Notes: generated from the letters alone by a model not told the origin. Shown: positions 7,067 to 16,070, counted from the stretch's first letter. The stretch: 44,863 nt of DNA from DATIKM01 sp035477595 (GCA_035477595.1 DATIKM010000013.1:1-44863); one strand, 5' to 3'. Numbers and translations: made by a program.

Positions 7067-10000
7067 ATGCGTTGCTTGCTGCTAGCGCTCGTCATCGCCT
7101 GTTCGGGCGTCGCTTCGGCGGCAAGCCAGGGCCAGGCCACCGGCCAAGCCACCCGCATCACCTGCTATACAGCGCACGACCCTGACTTCTTCTATATCGC
7201 TGCCGTCGTCGAGAAGCCAGAGCTGCAGGCGACCGTTGCCGCCCACTTCGCGGACCCCGGCGTCGACGACAGCATCAGCCTGTTCCTACAGGCACTCGAC
7301 GGACCTGTGGGATCCACCCGATCCGCGCGCTCGATCCAGATGACGGTGAGCGCGGCAGGCGGTGCGCAGCTCTACCGCGGGGCTGCGGCGACGCCGCTGA
7401 CAGGACCTCAGGACTTCCTCCAGAGCGACGGTATCCCCAAGCCGTTCAGGCTGGGGGTCAGCCGCCAACCGCCCACCGGTGGAGGTGGCGCGCGGTTCGT
7501 AGTCGAGCTGGCGGTGCCCTGGCTCGAGCTGGGTGGTCCGCCGCAGACGTCCCAGCGCATGCGGTTCAACGTCGTGCTCCGGAGCGCCGCCGCCGGATCG
7601 CCTCCTATCGTCAGCCTGTCCCCCGGCGTGACCACGCTTGCGGACCTGCAGAACCCGTCCCTCTGGACCGAGATCGTGTTCGCGGACACGGCGGTTCGCG
7701 CTGTACCAGGCGCACCCGATGCTCGCGTCTGCGCCCGCGTGTTCACCGCCAGGCCGGTGATGGATGGGGTGATCGGCGACGCGGAGTGGAACCGTGTCAC
7801 GGGCTTCGTCTTCGAGGCGACCCCGGCAGGAATCGTCACTGGCGGCGCGTCGGTACCTCTGGCGGCGGCCCGGACCCGTCCCACGACTGAGCACAGGCCT
7901 GCATTGCCCGCCATAGAGCCGCCGTCTGCGAGCCCGGCGCCCGTAGCCCCCCTGGAGCTTCCGGACCTTCCCAGAACCGTCTTCGCGCTATACCGGATGG
8001 ATTTCCAGATGGACCCGCGGAAGGCGCTGGACGTAAGCAGCCTCTGGCCCGCCAGTCAGCCGCCGGGGCTGCGTCGTGTGCCCGAGGAGGGCGCAGGGCC
8101 GTGGATCACGTTCGACCGAGTGGATTGGCACTGGCGACACCTGGAGCGCGCCCGACAGGCCGGTATTGACGTTCTGGTGCCGCTCGTGAACGTCAGCGGC
8201 GGGCAGAAGCCACGGTCGGCGGTGCGCGCCCTAGCGTCGCTGGTCCAGGCGCGCCGGCTGATGGAGGCTGCCGGCGTGCCTGCGCCCCAGATCGCCCCCT
8301 GCCTGGACGGTGACCCGGGCGTGAGCGTACAGGGCGACCCAGTAGCCCACCTGTATGCAGTCGTAAGGTCGACGTTCCTGCGCATCCCCCCTTCCCTGCG
8401 TGCTCGTGTGCCCGTACGGACCGGCGACCGCTACGAGCACGCCTCGGTGCTGTGGCTTCGGAGTCCGTCGCTGCTCGCAGGCATCGAGCCATCTGGCGTC
8501 GATGAGATCCGGTCGCGGTTTCGGGCCGAGTTCTCCGAGGACCTCGTGCTCGTCGCGCCCGATCCGGCAGGCGATGCCGCGCGCACGCCGGGACGGTGGA
8601 CTCCCGTCGACGGACGCGGCGTCAGCGTGAACCCCAATGGCCTGGTCCGCATCGCTGTTGTGGGGCCCGGCGTGACGCGGGAGTCTGCGGGCCCGGTGAT
8701 ACCGGGCGCTCCGGCCGCGCGCCGCGATGGGGCCGCGTACCGCGATGCGTGGCGGCAAGCCATCGCGGGTGGAGCGCAGTGGGTGGTCGTGGACTCCTGG
8801 AACGACTACGCCCAAGGGTCGGAGATCGCCCCCACGGACCAGGACGGCATGCGCTACGCAGACATGACCAGGGTTCTGTCGCGCGCCTTCGTCCGCCCGG
8901 CGGCACTCGCGGCACGGGCTCTGGCGGACACAGTGCCTTCGGCTCTGCGGGCGGGGTCGGCGGGCCGCGCATCGCTCTCGCTTCACAACGCTGGCACGGC
9001 TGCCTGGCAACCGGTCACCCACGTGGTCGCGCTGAGCTGGCGCCCATCGGGCGGCGGCTCGGCCACCAACGCGGTAGCACCACTTGCCTCCGCAGTGGCT
9101 CCAGACGCTGCAACGACCTTGTCTCTGACGCTGACGGCTCCCCCGACCGCGGGACGCTACACGCTCTTCGTCGATGTCGTGGCGCTGGATCGTCGTGGCC
9201 AGCCGTCACCGATCTCGAACGGACCGAACGCGCTGAGGAGGACCATCGAGGTCCGCGCTTCGGACGCGCCGGGTCCGGCCTATGCCGCTATGTGTCTGGC
9301 GAGTGATCTGCCGACCGCTTTGGAGAACGGCGGTGTCTACAGCGCATCGGTCGCCCTGAGGAACGACGGGTCGAGGCACTGGTCCCGGGGCTCGCGCGTG
9401 ACCGCGCGACTTGCATGGATGGGCGAAGGGACTGATGCAGCTATCGCGTCCTCCGGTCTGAGCGCCGAGCTGCCGAACGACGTTGGTCCAGGCGAGGAGG
9501 TCTCCCTGACGGTTCCAGTGGCGGTCTGCGGGCCAGATGGCGCACCGCTCACTCCGCCTGATGGCCGTACGCGAGATGCCGTGTTGCGCTGGGAGGTCCA
9601 TGCTGGCGAGGGGCCGGGCACCGGCGCCGTGGCGCATGGCCACGTGGTGGAGCTGCTGGAAGCCGACATAGGGGTCCGGTTCACGATGGAGCGCGTTCCC
9701 ACCACAATGCCGGGCGAGCGCCGGATCCCCGTGCCTATCGGCGTGCGGAACACGGGGCCGCAGACCTGGCGGAAAGAGACGACCCGGATCGGTTACCACT
9801 GGTACTACCAGGACGGGACCCTGGCAGTGTGGGAGGACGAGACCACGCCGATCCTGCGCGACCTCGCGCCCGGCGAGGAGCTGCCCGATCTGCCGGCTCA
9901 CGTCGTGGCCCCGCCCAACGATGGTGTGTACTGGCTGGTCTGGGACGTGAAGATCGGCGACACCTGGGCGTCGACACTGCCTTCCGTGCGGGCCCGCGAA

Positions 10001-10636
10001 ACCGTCGTCCGGCAGGTGCGGGTCGTCCGTGGGCGCCTGACGTTCGCCGACCTTCGCACCGCCTTCAACACCGACGTCGTCTCGTCCGAGGCGCGGCCGG
10101 CGGACGGAGACTTCGACGGTCAGGGCCGCTCGCTGCCCGCGGAGGTTGTGCCGCCCTCGGTGTCGGCAGACGTAACAGCATCGGGCCTCTTCAGCGATCC
10201 GAGTGAGGGCCTGGAGTCGGGGCGGCGCATAGCCTTCCAGTGGGGACCGAAGACGGACGGCGAGCGGAACGCAATTCGCGCTACGGGGCAGAGGGTGCGC
10301 ATCGCCCCGGACGCGCGTTCAGCAGTCCGCGTTCGCGCGGTCCACCTGCTGGCCGCCTCCACACAGCCGCAGACGCTCGCCTCGTTCACGCTGGGGTTCG
10401 CGGACGGGTCGGAGCAGTACAGCTCGATGCCGATCGCGTCATGGACGGGCTCGGAGTCGCCGGGCGGGTCAGTCGCCGCCGACATCCCCTTCACCCGCGA
10501 GCGCAGCGGTGCACTGGCCGGCCCCGTGCGGCTCCTCCGCTACACTATTCGCGTGACCGAGGCGAAGCCGCTGCTCAGCATCACCCTGCCCAACAGCCCG
10601 GACGTGCGTATCCTCGCCATCACGCTGGAGCGCTGA
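7067..10636 (+). CDS. Large secreted multidomain carbohydrate-active protein (GH99/GH71-like)
   Basis: 1189 residues with a signal peptide (MRCLLLALVIACSGVASAAS, cleavage near 20), so exported. Order: one or two beta-rich CBM9/DOMON-like regions (about 25-260; the second has the CBM9 pattern VMDGVIGDAEW). Next is a TIM-barrel-like region (about 305-610) with VVVDSWNDYAQGSEIAPT, which resembles the W-N-E/D-W-x-E-G-x-x-I-x-P signature of GH99/GH71-like hydrolases. Three Ig-like modules follow (starting near 625, 755 and 880; pattern NxGxxxW). A C-terminal jelly-roll-like domain (about 990-1189) has FNTDVVSSEARPADGDFDG, a motif I associate with glycosidase C-termini. GAGGAG precedes the ATG. Its end overlaps osmC by 17 bp, tail to tail. 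The substrate is unknown; exact family assignment is tentative. Confidence 0.8.
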   Translation: MRCLLLALVIACSGVASAASQGQATGQATRITCYTAHDPDFFYIAAVVEKPELQATVAAHFADPGVDDSISLFLQALDGPVGSTRSARSIQMTVSAAGGAQLYRGAAATPLTGPQDFLQSDGIPKPFRLGVSRQPPTGGGGARFVVELAVPWLELGGPPQTSQRMRFNVVLRSAAAGSPPIVSLSPGVTTLADLQNPSLWTEIVFADTAVRAVPGAPDARVCARVFTARPVMDGVIGDAEWNRVTGFVFEATPAGIVTGGASVPLAAARTRPTTEHRPALPAIEPPSASPAPVAPLELPDLPRTVFALYRMDFQMDPRKALDVSSLWPASQPPGLRRVPEEGAGPWITFDRVDWHWRHLERARQAGIDVLVPLVNVSGGQKPRSAVRALASLVQARRLMEAAGVPAPQIAPCLDGDPGVSVQGDPVAHLYAVVRSTFLRIPPSLRARVPVRTGDRYEHASVLWLRSPSLLAGIEPSGVDEIRSRFRAEFSEDLVLVAPDPAGDAARTPGRWTPVDGRGVSVNPNGLVRIAVVGPGVTRESAGPVIPGAPAARRDGAAYRDAWRQAIAGGAQWVVVDSWNDYAQGSEIAPTDQDGMRYADMTRVLSRAFVRPAALAARALADTVPSALRAGSAGRASLSLHNAGTAAWQPVTHVVALSWRPSGGGSATNAVAPLASAVAPDAATTLSLTLTAPPTAGRYTLFVDVVALDRRGQPSPISNGPNALRRTIEVRASDAPGPAYAAMCLASDLPTALENGGVYSASVALRNDGSRHWSRGSRVTARLAWMGEGTDAAIASSGLSAELPNDVGPGEEVSLTVPVAVCGPDGAPLTPPDGRTRDAVLRWEVHAGEGPGTGAVAHGHVVELLEADIGVRFTMERVPTTMPGERRIPVPIGVRNTGPQTWRKETTRIGYHWYYQDGTLAVWEDETTPILRDLAPGEELPDLPAHVVAPPNDGVYWLVWDVKIGDTWASTLPSVRARETVVRQVRVVRGRLTFADLRTAFNTDVVSSEARPADGDFDGQGRSLPAEVVPPSVSADVTASGLFSDPSEGLESGRRIAFQWGPKTDGERNAIRATGQRVRIAPDARSAVRVRAVHLLAASTQPQTLASFTLGFADGSEQYSSMPIASWTGSESPGGSVAADIPFTRERSGALAGPVRLLRYTIRVTEAKPLLSITLPNSPDVRILAITLER

Positions 10637-11063
10637 CGCCCGACCCCGCCTCATCAGGCGCCCAGCGGAAGCGCACCTGCACATCGACCTCCGGGCTGAT
10701 GCTCTCAAGCACCGGACAGGCGTGCGCGGCAGCTTCGAGCACCGCGCGGTCCTCCGAGCTCACCGGGCCCGGCACGTCGATGCCCACGGTAAGCCGGCTG
10801 ATGCGGCGCCGTCCGCTGGAAGCCATCTCCTTCCTCACGATTGCGTCGGCCGCACCCAGGTCGATGCCACGCCGGCGCGCAACAATGCCCATGATAGTAA
10901 GCATGCACGACCCAAGCGCGGTTGCGACCAGGTCGGTGGGAGAGAATGAGGCGCCGAGCCCTTCGTTGTCGACAGGCGCGTCGGTAGTAAGCATCACCCC
11001 GGACGGGACGTGCGTCGCAACGCAGCGCAGGTCGCCCTCGTAGGCGACTCGGATTTCAGTCAT
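10620..11063 (-). CDS. OsmC/Ohr-family peroxiredoxin
   Basis: 147 residues, typical for the family. OsmC-type proteins reduce organic hydroperoxides using two cysteines, seen here as Cys53 (ATALGSCMLTIM) and Cys116 (AHACPVLE). The N-terminal SFSPTDLVATAL segment is also characteristic. AGGAGG sits 9 nt before the ATG at 11063 and settles the start over longer open-frame options. It is the most distal of four minus-strand genes (htrA, fba, LOG, osmC); the gap to the LOG gene is 44 bp, so those two may be co-transcribed. The last 17 bp overlap the convergent secreted protein. Confidence 0.9.
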   Translation of the reverse strand: MTEIRVAYEGDLRCVATHVPSGVMLTTDAPVDNEGLGASFSPTDLVATALGSCMLTIMGIVARRRGIDLGAADAIVRKEMASSGRRRISRLTVGIDVPGPVSSEDRAVLEAAAHACPVLESISPEVDVQVRFRWAPDEAGSGVSAPA

Positions 11064-11107
11064 CGCGCTCAGCCTCCTGGCGCCGCTGCCAGTTACCCAG
11101 GGCGCCG

Positions 11108-11953
11108 CTATCCTACATCCTGCAGGTTCTGCCGCGCGCGGACCGCGCGCTCGAGACTGCGCCGCGTGCTGTCGCGGGCGCGCTCCTCGGCGACAGCTCG
11201 CCACGTGGTGTCGCGCATCGAGCGCAGCACCATGTCGCTCACCTCCTCCGGGGTATCGCAAGTCATCAGCAGATCGAGGTCGTCGCCCGAGATCATGCCG
11301 CCCCCGAGCATGTGCTGCTTGAGCCAGTCGAGTAGGCCGCCCCAGTAGGAGGTGTCGTAAAGCACCACCGGGAAGTTGCGAATCTTGCCTGTCTGAATGA
11401 GCGTCAGGGACTCGAACAGCTCGTCCATTGTCCCGAAACCGCCCGGCATGATGACGAAGGCCTGGGCGTACTTGGTAAACATGGTCTTGCGCACGAAGAA
11501 GTAGCGGAACTCGACCGTGATATCGGCGTAGGGGTTCAGGTGCTGCTCGAACGGGAGCTCGATGTTGAGACCTATGGACAGGGCGCCCGCTGCGCGCGCT
11601 CCCTTGTTACCTGCCTCCATGATGCCGGGCCCGCCACCCGTGATGATCGTGAGTCCGGCGGACCCGAGGCGGCGAGCAATCTCGACTGCCGCCTCGCAGT
11701 GCGGGTGGCTGGCCGGCGTCCGGGCACTGCCGAAGATCGCCACAGCGGGGCCCACGCCGCTCAGTGCGTCGAATCCCTGCACGAACTCGCTCACGATGCG
11801 CAGCACGCGCCATGGGTCTCCCTGTGCCGCTGCATCCGGAGCGGTCTCGGGGCACCGGAGCAGCAGCTCATCCTCGGTGCATCCGCCCGCGCGGCCTGCT
11901 CTGTCCACGGAACGGGCACGCGACGCCGACCCCACTGAGCTCTCGTCGATCAT
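11108..11953 (-). CDS. LOG-family protein (TIGR00730-type nucleotide phosphoribohydrolase)
   Basis: 281 residues from the ATG at 11953. Both family motifs are present: GGGPGIMEAGNKGA (nucleotide binding) and PGGFGTMDELFE (catalytic PGGxGTxxE). LOG enzymes cleave cytokinin riboside monophosphates or other nucleoside 5'-monophosphates into base and ribose phosphate; in most bacteria the physiological substrate is unclear. The N-terminal 55 residues before EFVQGFDALSGVGP are an extension relative to the shortest LOG proteins and are typical of the longer bacterial subgroup. GAGAGGGG precedes the start at a rather long spacing, so ATG at 11989 remains possible. It is probably co-transcribed with osmC. 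Confidence 0.88.
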   Translation of the reverse strand: MIDESSVGSASRARSVDRAGRAGGCTEDELLLRCPETAPDAAAQGDPWRVLRIVSEFVQGFDALSGVGPAVAIFGSARTPASHPHCEAAVEIARRLGSAGLTIITGGGPGIMEAGNKGARAAGALSIGLNIELPFEQHLNPYADITVEFRYFFVRKTMFTKYAQAFVIMPGGFGTMDELFESLTLIQTGKIRNFPVVLYDTSYWGGLLDWLKQHMLGGGMISGDDLDLLMTCDTPEEVSDMVLRSMRDTTWRAVAEERARDSTRRSLERAVRARQNLQDVG

Positions 11954-12161
11954 CGTGGTTGGTTTCCCCTCTCGCCGCGCCGCGGCCATGGGCTGGAGGC
12001 AGGGAGCCGCCGCTACGGCGTGTTGATTCGTAGGCACACGGCCAGTGTGGGAAGCATCCCTGCCTCGCGCTCCTGAAGGACCCCCGCGGTCAGCCCGCAG
12101 TTCCCGATCTGGGGCTTCATTTCGGCGCCCGTGGCGGGCATCCTCCCGACCTCAGAAGCAA

Positions 12162-12188
12162 GCAGGGGCGGATCGCTCCGCCCCCTGC
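12162..12188 (-). terminator. GC-rich hairpin after fba
   Basis: GCAGGGGCGGA (12162-12172) pairs with TCCGCCCCCTGC (12177-12188) around a TCGC loop, with one bulged base. On the minus strand it lies 36 bp past the aldolase stop and is followed by TTGCTT. It is a reasonable terminator for fba that separates it from the LOG gene. Confidence 0.65.
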
Positions 12189-12224
12189 CCCAGTAGCTCC
12201 CTTGCGCCGCGCCTGCGCCCGGCC

Positions 12225-13187
12225 CTACGCCCCCAGATCGGCCTGCGCAGCCGCGGTGGCGGCATCAAGCTGCCCGGCCGAGCCCAGCAGCACGTTCCGG
12301 CTCGCGATGAACGTCGCATACTCCGCCATAAAGACCTTGCCCGGGTCGCGAAGGTCGAACTTCGCCGGCTGGTCGCGGAAGAACTCGCGGTGCACGCGGC
12401 ACCACACCAGCCGACCGTCGGTGTCGATGTTAATCTTGCAGACGCCCCGCCTGGCAGAAGGCAGATACTCGTTCTCGTCGACTCCCCTGGCGCCCTTCAG
12501 ATCGCCACCCGCGCTGTTGATGCGGGCGACCTCGCTCTGCGGAACCGAGGACGAGCCATGCATGACGAGCGGGAAACCTGGCAGCCGCCTCGCGATCTCG
12601 TCGATCACGTTGAAGTGGATGCCCTGGGTGCCGCTGAACTTGAAAGCGCCGTGGCTGGTGCCAATGGCGCAGGCCAGGCTATCGCACTCCGTGCGCTTAA
12701 CGAACTCCTCCGCCTCGGCAGGGTCTGTGAGTCGGGCGTCCTTCTCGTCGACGCTGATGTGCTCCTCGACGCCGCCGAGCTTGCCCAGCTCCGCCTCCAC
12801 GCTGACACCGCGGGCGTGGGCCGCATCCACCACGCGCCTGGTGACCGCTATGTTCTCCTCGAAGGGGAGGTGCGAGCCGTCAATCATCACGGACGAGTAG
12901 AAGCCGCTCTCAATGCAGTCGTAACAGGTCTTCTCGTCGCCATGGTCGAGGTGCACGGCGAAGAGCGCGTCAGGCCAGATCGAGTCTGCCGTGCGGATGA
13001 TCGCCTCGAGCATGCGCTTGTCGGTGTACCCGCGCGCGCCCTTGCTGATCTGGATGATGAACGGCGCGGCCGACTCCATGTTGCCGCGGAACAGACCCAT
13101 GGCCTGCTCGAGGTTGTTGATGTTGTACGCGCCCAGCGCGTATTTCCCGTAGGCGTGCTTGAACAGAACACGGGTCGGCACGATCAC
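12225..13187 (-). CDS. fba: Class II fructose-bisphosphate aldolase
   Basis: 320 residues. It catalyses reversible cleavage of fructose 1,6-bisphosphate to DHAP and glyceraldehyde 3-phosphate in glycolysis and gluconeogenesis, using Zn2+. Diagnostic stretches: AVHLDHG (79-83, catalytic Asp and zinc His), SVMIDGSHLPFEENI, SVEAELGKLGG, GTSHGAFKF (zinc His), VMHGSSSVP and CKINIDTDGR, which binds the substrate phosphate. The start is GTG at 13187, with GGAGGAG 7 nt upstream. A TATGTTACCC element lies about 70 bp upstream and recurs before transketolase. The gene sits apart from other glycolytic genes, between htrA and a hairpin terminator. Confidence 0.95.
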   Translation of the reverse strand: MIVPTRVLFKHAYGKYALGAYNINNLEQAMGLFRGNMESAAPFIIQISKGARGYTDKRMLEAIIRTADSIWPDALFAVHLDHGDEKTCYDCIESGFYSSVMIDGSHLPFEENIAVTRRVVDAAHARGVSVEAELGKLGGVEEHISVDEKDARLTDPAEAEEFVKRTECDSLACAIGTSHGAFKFSGTQGIHFNVIDEIARRLPGFPLVMHGSSSVPQSEVARINSAGGDLKGARGVDENEYLPSARRGVCKINIDTDGRLVWCRVHREFFRDQPAKFDLRDPGKVFMAEYATFIASRNVLLGSAGQLDAATAAAQADLGA

Positions 13188-13255
13188 GGCGCTTCTCCTC
13201 CAATACCTGGCGGCGGGCCCTCGGTGCCCTGCCCGCCTTCTGTGAGCTGCACCGG

Positions 13256-13265
13256 TATGTTACCC
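13256..13265 (-). promoter_or_regulatory. GGGTAACATA element upstream of fba
   Basis: The minus strand reads GGGTAACATA, containing a TAACAT -10-like hexamer about 70 bp before the fba start. The same 10-mer occurs at 25500-25509, 54 bp before the transketolase start. I see no good -35 box. It could be a -10 region or a shared regulatory site. Confidence 0.35.
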
Positions 13266-13288
13266 CACAGGACCGGACACCGCGCGCG

Positions 13289-14359
13289 CTAAGGCGCCTC
13301 GATCAGGGTCATCTCCCCTCGCCCCCGCTGGTCGCCACGCAGCACCTCAAAGGACACGCGCTGGCCGATCCTAGATCGCTCGATCGCGCGCCTCAGGTCG
13401 TCGTCGTTCCTTACCCGTCTTCCGTCGAACTCCACGATGATATCGCCACGAGACAGGCCTGCGCGATCCGCCGGTCCTCCCGGCATGACGCCCTCCACGA
13501 TCACGCCCTCCGAGGTCGGCAAGCCGAAGTACGCCTGGATGTCCCGAGTGACCGGCGCGAAGTAGAGCCCTGCCCACGGGCGTTTGACCTTCCCGTGCTC
13601 GCGAAGCTCCGTCACGATCCGCATCGCCGTATCCACCGGGATGGCGAACCCGATGCCGCTCCCCTCCGCTACCAGGGTGTTGATGCCAATCAGCGCTCCA
13701 TGACGGTCCACGAGGGCGCCACCGGAGTTGCCCGGGTTGATGGCGCAGTCGGTCTGAATGAGGTTCTCGAAGACCCTGTCTCGCATCTTGATCGGTCGAC
13801 CGAGGGCACTCACGATGCCCTGCGTCACCGTGAAGCGCAGCCCGAGCGGATTGCCGATCGCGATCGCCAGTTGCCCCGGAATGAGCGTGCGCGAGGTTCC
13901 CACCTTGATGGCAGGAAGGTTGGTGGCATTCACCTTCACGAGCGCCACATCGGTGCTGCGGTCGCGCCCGACCACTCGCCCCTCGAACTGCCGGCCGTCC
14001 TGCAGCGTAACAACGATCCTCTCGGCGCCAGCGACCACGTGCTCGTTCGTCACGATGTCGCCATCCGCGGTCAGGATCACACCGGAGCCGGTTCCTGGCA
14101 CACGCTGGATCGCCTCCTCGAAGAAGAAGCTGCGAACCCGGCGAACGCGCACCGTGTCAATGTTCACCACGGAGGGTCCAGCGATGGCCGCCGCGCGCGC
14201 ATACACCTCCTCAGGGCTGATCCTGCTCAACCGCGCGCTCGTTGTCTCCGCCACGGCCTCGCTCTTGCGCAAGGTCACCTGCACCCTCGGGGCCAGAAGG
14301 CCCACCACGCCAGCCGCTGCGAGTGCGGCAACGCTCAGCCCCAGCCCGATTCGCGTCAT
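13289..14359 (-). CDS. DegP/HtrA-type trypsin-like serine protease with PDZ domain
   Basis: 356 residues. The ATG at 14359 is chosen because GGGAGG lies 9 nt upstream; an in-frame ATG at 14368 directly abuts that site and is unlikely. An N-terminal hydrophobic segment (about 4-24) is a signal anchor, placing the protease outside the membrane. The S1C protease domain has the full triad: His107 (TNEHVVAG), Asp137 (RSTDVALV) and Ser212 (NPGNSGGAL). A single PDZ domain (about 260-350, VMPGGPADRAGLSRGD) follows. It is a protein-quality-control protease of the DegS/HtrA one-PDZ architecture. The 130-bp leader region shows no clear promoter. Confidence 0.93.
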   Translation of the reverse strand: MTRIGLGLSVAALAAAGVVGLLAPRVQVTLRKSEAVAETTSARLSRISPEEVYARAAAIAGPSVVNIDTVRVRRVRSFFFEEAIQRVPGTGSGVILTADGDIVTNEHVVAGAERIVVTLQDGRQFEGRVVGRDRSTDVALVKVNATNLPAIKVGTSRTLIPGQLAIAIGNPLGLRFTVTQGIVSALGRPIKMRDRVFENLIQTDCAINPGNSGGALVDRHGALIGINTLVAEGSGIGFAIPVDTAMRIVTELREHGKVKRPWAGLYFAPVTRDIQAYFGLPTSEGVIVEGVMPGGPADRAGLSRGDIIVEFDGRRVRNDDDLRRAIERSRIGQRVSFEVLRGDQRGRGEMTLIEAP

Positions 14360-14489
14360 CGTCGGCATCCTCCCAGTAGCGCCCAGGTGCCGTCGCCAAT
14401 CGGCAGCACCATAGGGCGCCCCTTCAATCGCTCCAGTTGAGTGGCGGCAAAGAGCCGTCCGCTCAAACCGGTTGTCCTGCACAATGCCA

Positions 14490-15062
14490 TCATCGCCGTA
14501 CTTGCCACTTCCGCATGATCTCGTACGCATCCTTGAGTTGGCCACCGCAACGGCTCAGCCATGCAGGGGGTGCCGCCGCGTCAAAGGATAGCCAGAAGGT
14601 GTCTGTGCCGCCCTTGCCCGTGTGCTGCGGAGTATGGCCGATGACATGCTGCCGGAGGTCGCTCTTCGAGATGACCCAGCAGTGTGCGTCAAACGGAGAG
14701 ATGCCAAGGCAGACGGCAAACTCGTAGTGCTGATCTCGAAGTTGCTGGAACTTGTAGACACCGCTTTCCCACAGCGTCGATAGCTTGATCTCAACCCGCC
14801 GCCCAGCGATGATCCGGTCGGCCTCCGAGTCGCCGCTCGATGTAACATCGAGGCCCTTTGCGGCGCACCAGCCTGCCACGAGTTGCTCTCCAATCTTCCC
14901 GGCTTGCCGAGAGGGGCGGGTGCGGATCCAAGCGAATGGACTTACCGCCCAGGGGTCGTCGGCTCCCTCGCGGATGTAGTCGCACTTGAGGGCGCTCGCG
15001 ATTGTTGCGAGCATTTCCATCTCGGGTTCCGTGATCCGGTTGCGCGTCCGATCACCCTTCAT
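14490..15062 (-). CDS. Putative type II restriction endonuclease (PD-(D/E)XK)
   Basis: 190 residues; no named enzyme recognised. The fold is inferred from Asp82-x8-Glu91-Ile-Lys93 (EADRIIAGRRVEIKLS), the catalytic D...ExK pattern of PD-(D/E)XK nucleases. A QAGKIGEQLVAGWCAAKG helix lies upstream, as in related endonucleases. The decisive context is the upstream DNA methyltransferase: the two frames overlap by 11 bp (15052-15062), indicating translational coupling of modification and restriction. The start is the ATG at 15062; longer frames run antisense or inside the methyltransferase. Base composition looks slightly less GC-rich than neighbours, consistent with horizontal acquisition. The recognition sequence is unknown. 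Confidence 0.75.
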   Translation of the reverse strand: MKGDRTRNRITEPEMEMLATIASALKCDYIREGADDPWAVSPFAWIRTRPSRQAGKIGEQLVAGWCAAKGLDVTSSGDSEADRIIAGRRVEIKLSTLWESGVYKFQQLRDQHYEFAVCLGISPFDAHCWVISKSDLRQHVIGHTPQHTGKGGTDTFWLSFDAAAPPAWLSRCGGQLKDAYEIMRKWQVRR

Positions 15063-15969
15063 GCGCCGCTGGCCCTGAGAACAGGCTGCTCTGCTTCTCA
15101 CGCTTCTGGTGCGGCGTCGGGTCGAACCCGACCCACTCGATGCCATCAGTGCCGTCGAATCGCCGTGCCATGACCTCAAGCGCCTCCGGGTTGTTATCCA
15201 CCAGAATGAAGCGCCGGCCAAGCCCAAGCGCTGCGGCACCCGTTGTCCCGCTGCCTGCGAAGAAATCGAGGACGACTGCCCCTGGACGGGACGATGCCTG
15301 AACGATGCGCCGAAGGATGCCAAGTGGCTTCTGCGTCGGGTACCCGGTCTTCTCGGAGCCGTTGGTGGGCACGATAGTGTGCCACCAAGTGTCGGTCGGG
15401 AGTTTACCACGCGCCGCCTTCTCCGGGCCGACGAGGCCGGGCGCCATGTACGGGATGCGCTCTATTGCGTCTACGTTGAACACGTAGTTGGACGAGCTCC
15501 TTGCGTAGAGCAGGATGTTGTCGTGTTTTGGAGGCCACCTGTCCTTCGGCCGGCCACCGTAGTCGTACGCCCAGATGATCTCGTTCAGGAACGACTCGCG
15601 GCCGAATATAGTGTCGAGGAGCAGCTTGCAGTAGTGCACCTCTCGGTAGTCCACGTGGAAGTAGAGACACCCATGGGGCGCCAGGACGCGATGGGCCTCG
15701 ATCAGGCGAGGCTCCAGGAAGGCCAGATAGTCGTCAAAGAGGTCGCTGAAGCGCTTCCTCCCCAGAACAATGCTCTCGTAGCGGCGGCCCTGGAAGCCCA
15801 CGCGGTCGCCCTCTGCTGAACGAACCGTCCTGAGCTGCGTGCGTTGCTGAACCTTCCCCGTGTTGAACGGAGGATCGATGTAGATGAGGTCCACGGCCGC
15901 CGATGGCAGCGCCCGAAGAACGTCAAGGTTGTCTGCAAGGTGGATGCTGCCGGTCACCTCGTCCTCCAT
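15052..15969 (-). CDS. Site-specific DNA methyltransferase (beta-class, N6-adenine or N4-cytosine)
   Basis: 305 residues from the ATG at 15969. Catalytic motif IV (YIDPPFNTGK, 30-39) is near the N-terminus. SAM-binding motif I (DFFAGSGTTG, about 231-240) is near the C-terminus, followed by FILVDNNPEAL. This IV-then-I order is the beta class, as in MboII/RsrI-type enzymes. The middle (about 90-210, including WAYDYGGRPKDRW and TDTWWHTIVP) should hold target recognition. It is the modification half of the RM pair and must be transcribed first. DPPF rather than SPPY favours adenine methylation. The promoter TATACT overlaps the divergent folK -10. Confidence 0.88.
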   Translation of the reverse strand: MEDEVTGSIHLADNLDVLRALPSAAVDLIYIDPPFNTGKVQQRTQLRTVRSAEGDRVGFQGRRYESIVLGRKRFSDLFDDYLAFLEPRLIEAHRVLAPHGCLYFHVDYREVHYCKLLLDTIFGRESFLNEIIWAYDYGGRPKDRWPPKHDNILLYARSSSNYVFNVDAIERIPYMAPGLVGPEKAARGKLPTDTWWHTIVPTNGSEKTGYPTQKPLGILRRIVQASSRPGAVVLDFFAGSGTTGAAALGLGRRFILVDNNPEALEVMARRFDGTDGIEWVGFDPTPHQKREKQSSLFSGPAAHEG

Positions 15970-16008
15970 CAGGGTCCTGGTCACGGTTCCCCATGGCGCC
16001 TGACACCG

Positions 16009-16016
16009 AGTATAAT
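16009..16016. promoter_or_regulatory. Overlapping divergent -10 boxes (folK / methyltransferase)
   Basis: The plus strand has TATAAT at 16011-16016 facing folK (start 16071). The minus strand has TATACT at 16014-16009 facing the methyltransferase (start 15969). The two hexamers share four base pairs, so both promoters cannot be occupied at once. The -35 regions are weak on both sides. Confidence 0.5.
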
Positions 16017-16070
16017 GGGTGGCTACCGTCCTTCGCACGAGGGCCGCGCACGGTATCGGCAGCCCCCCAC

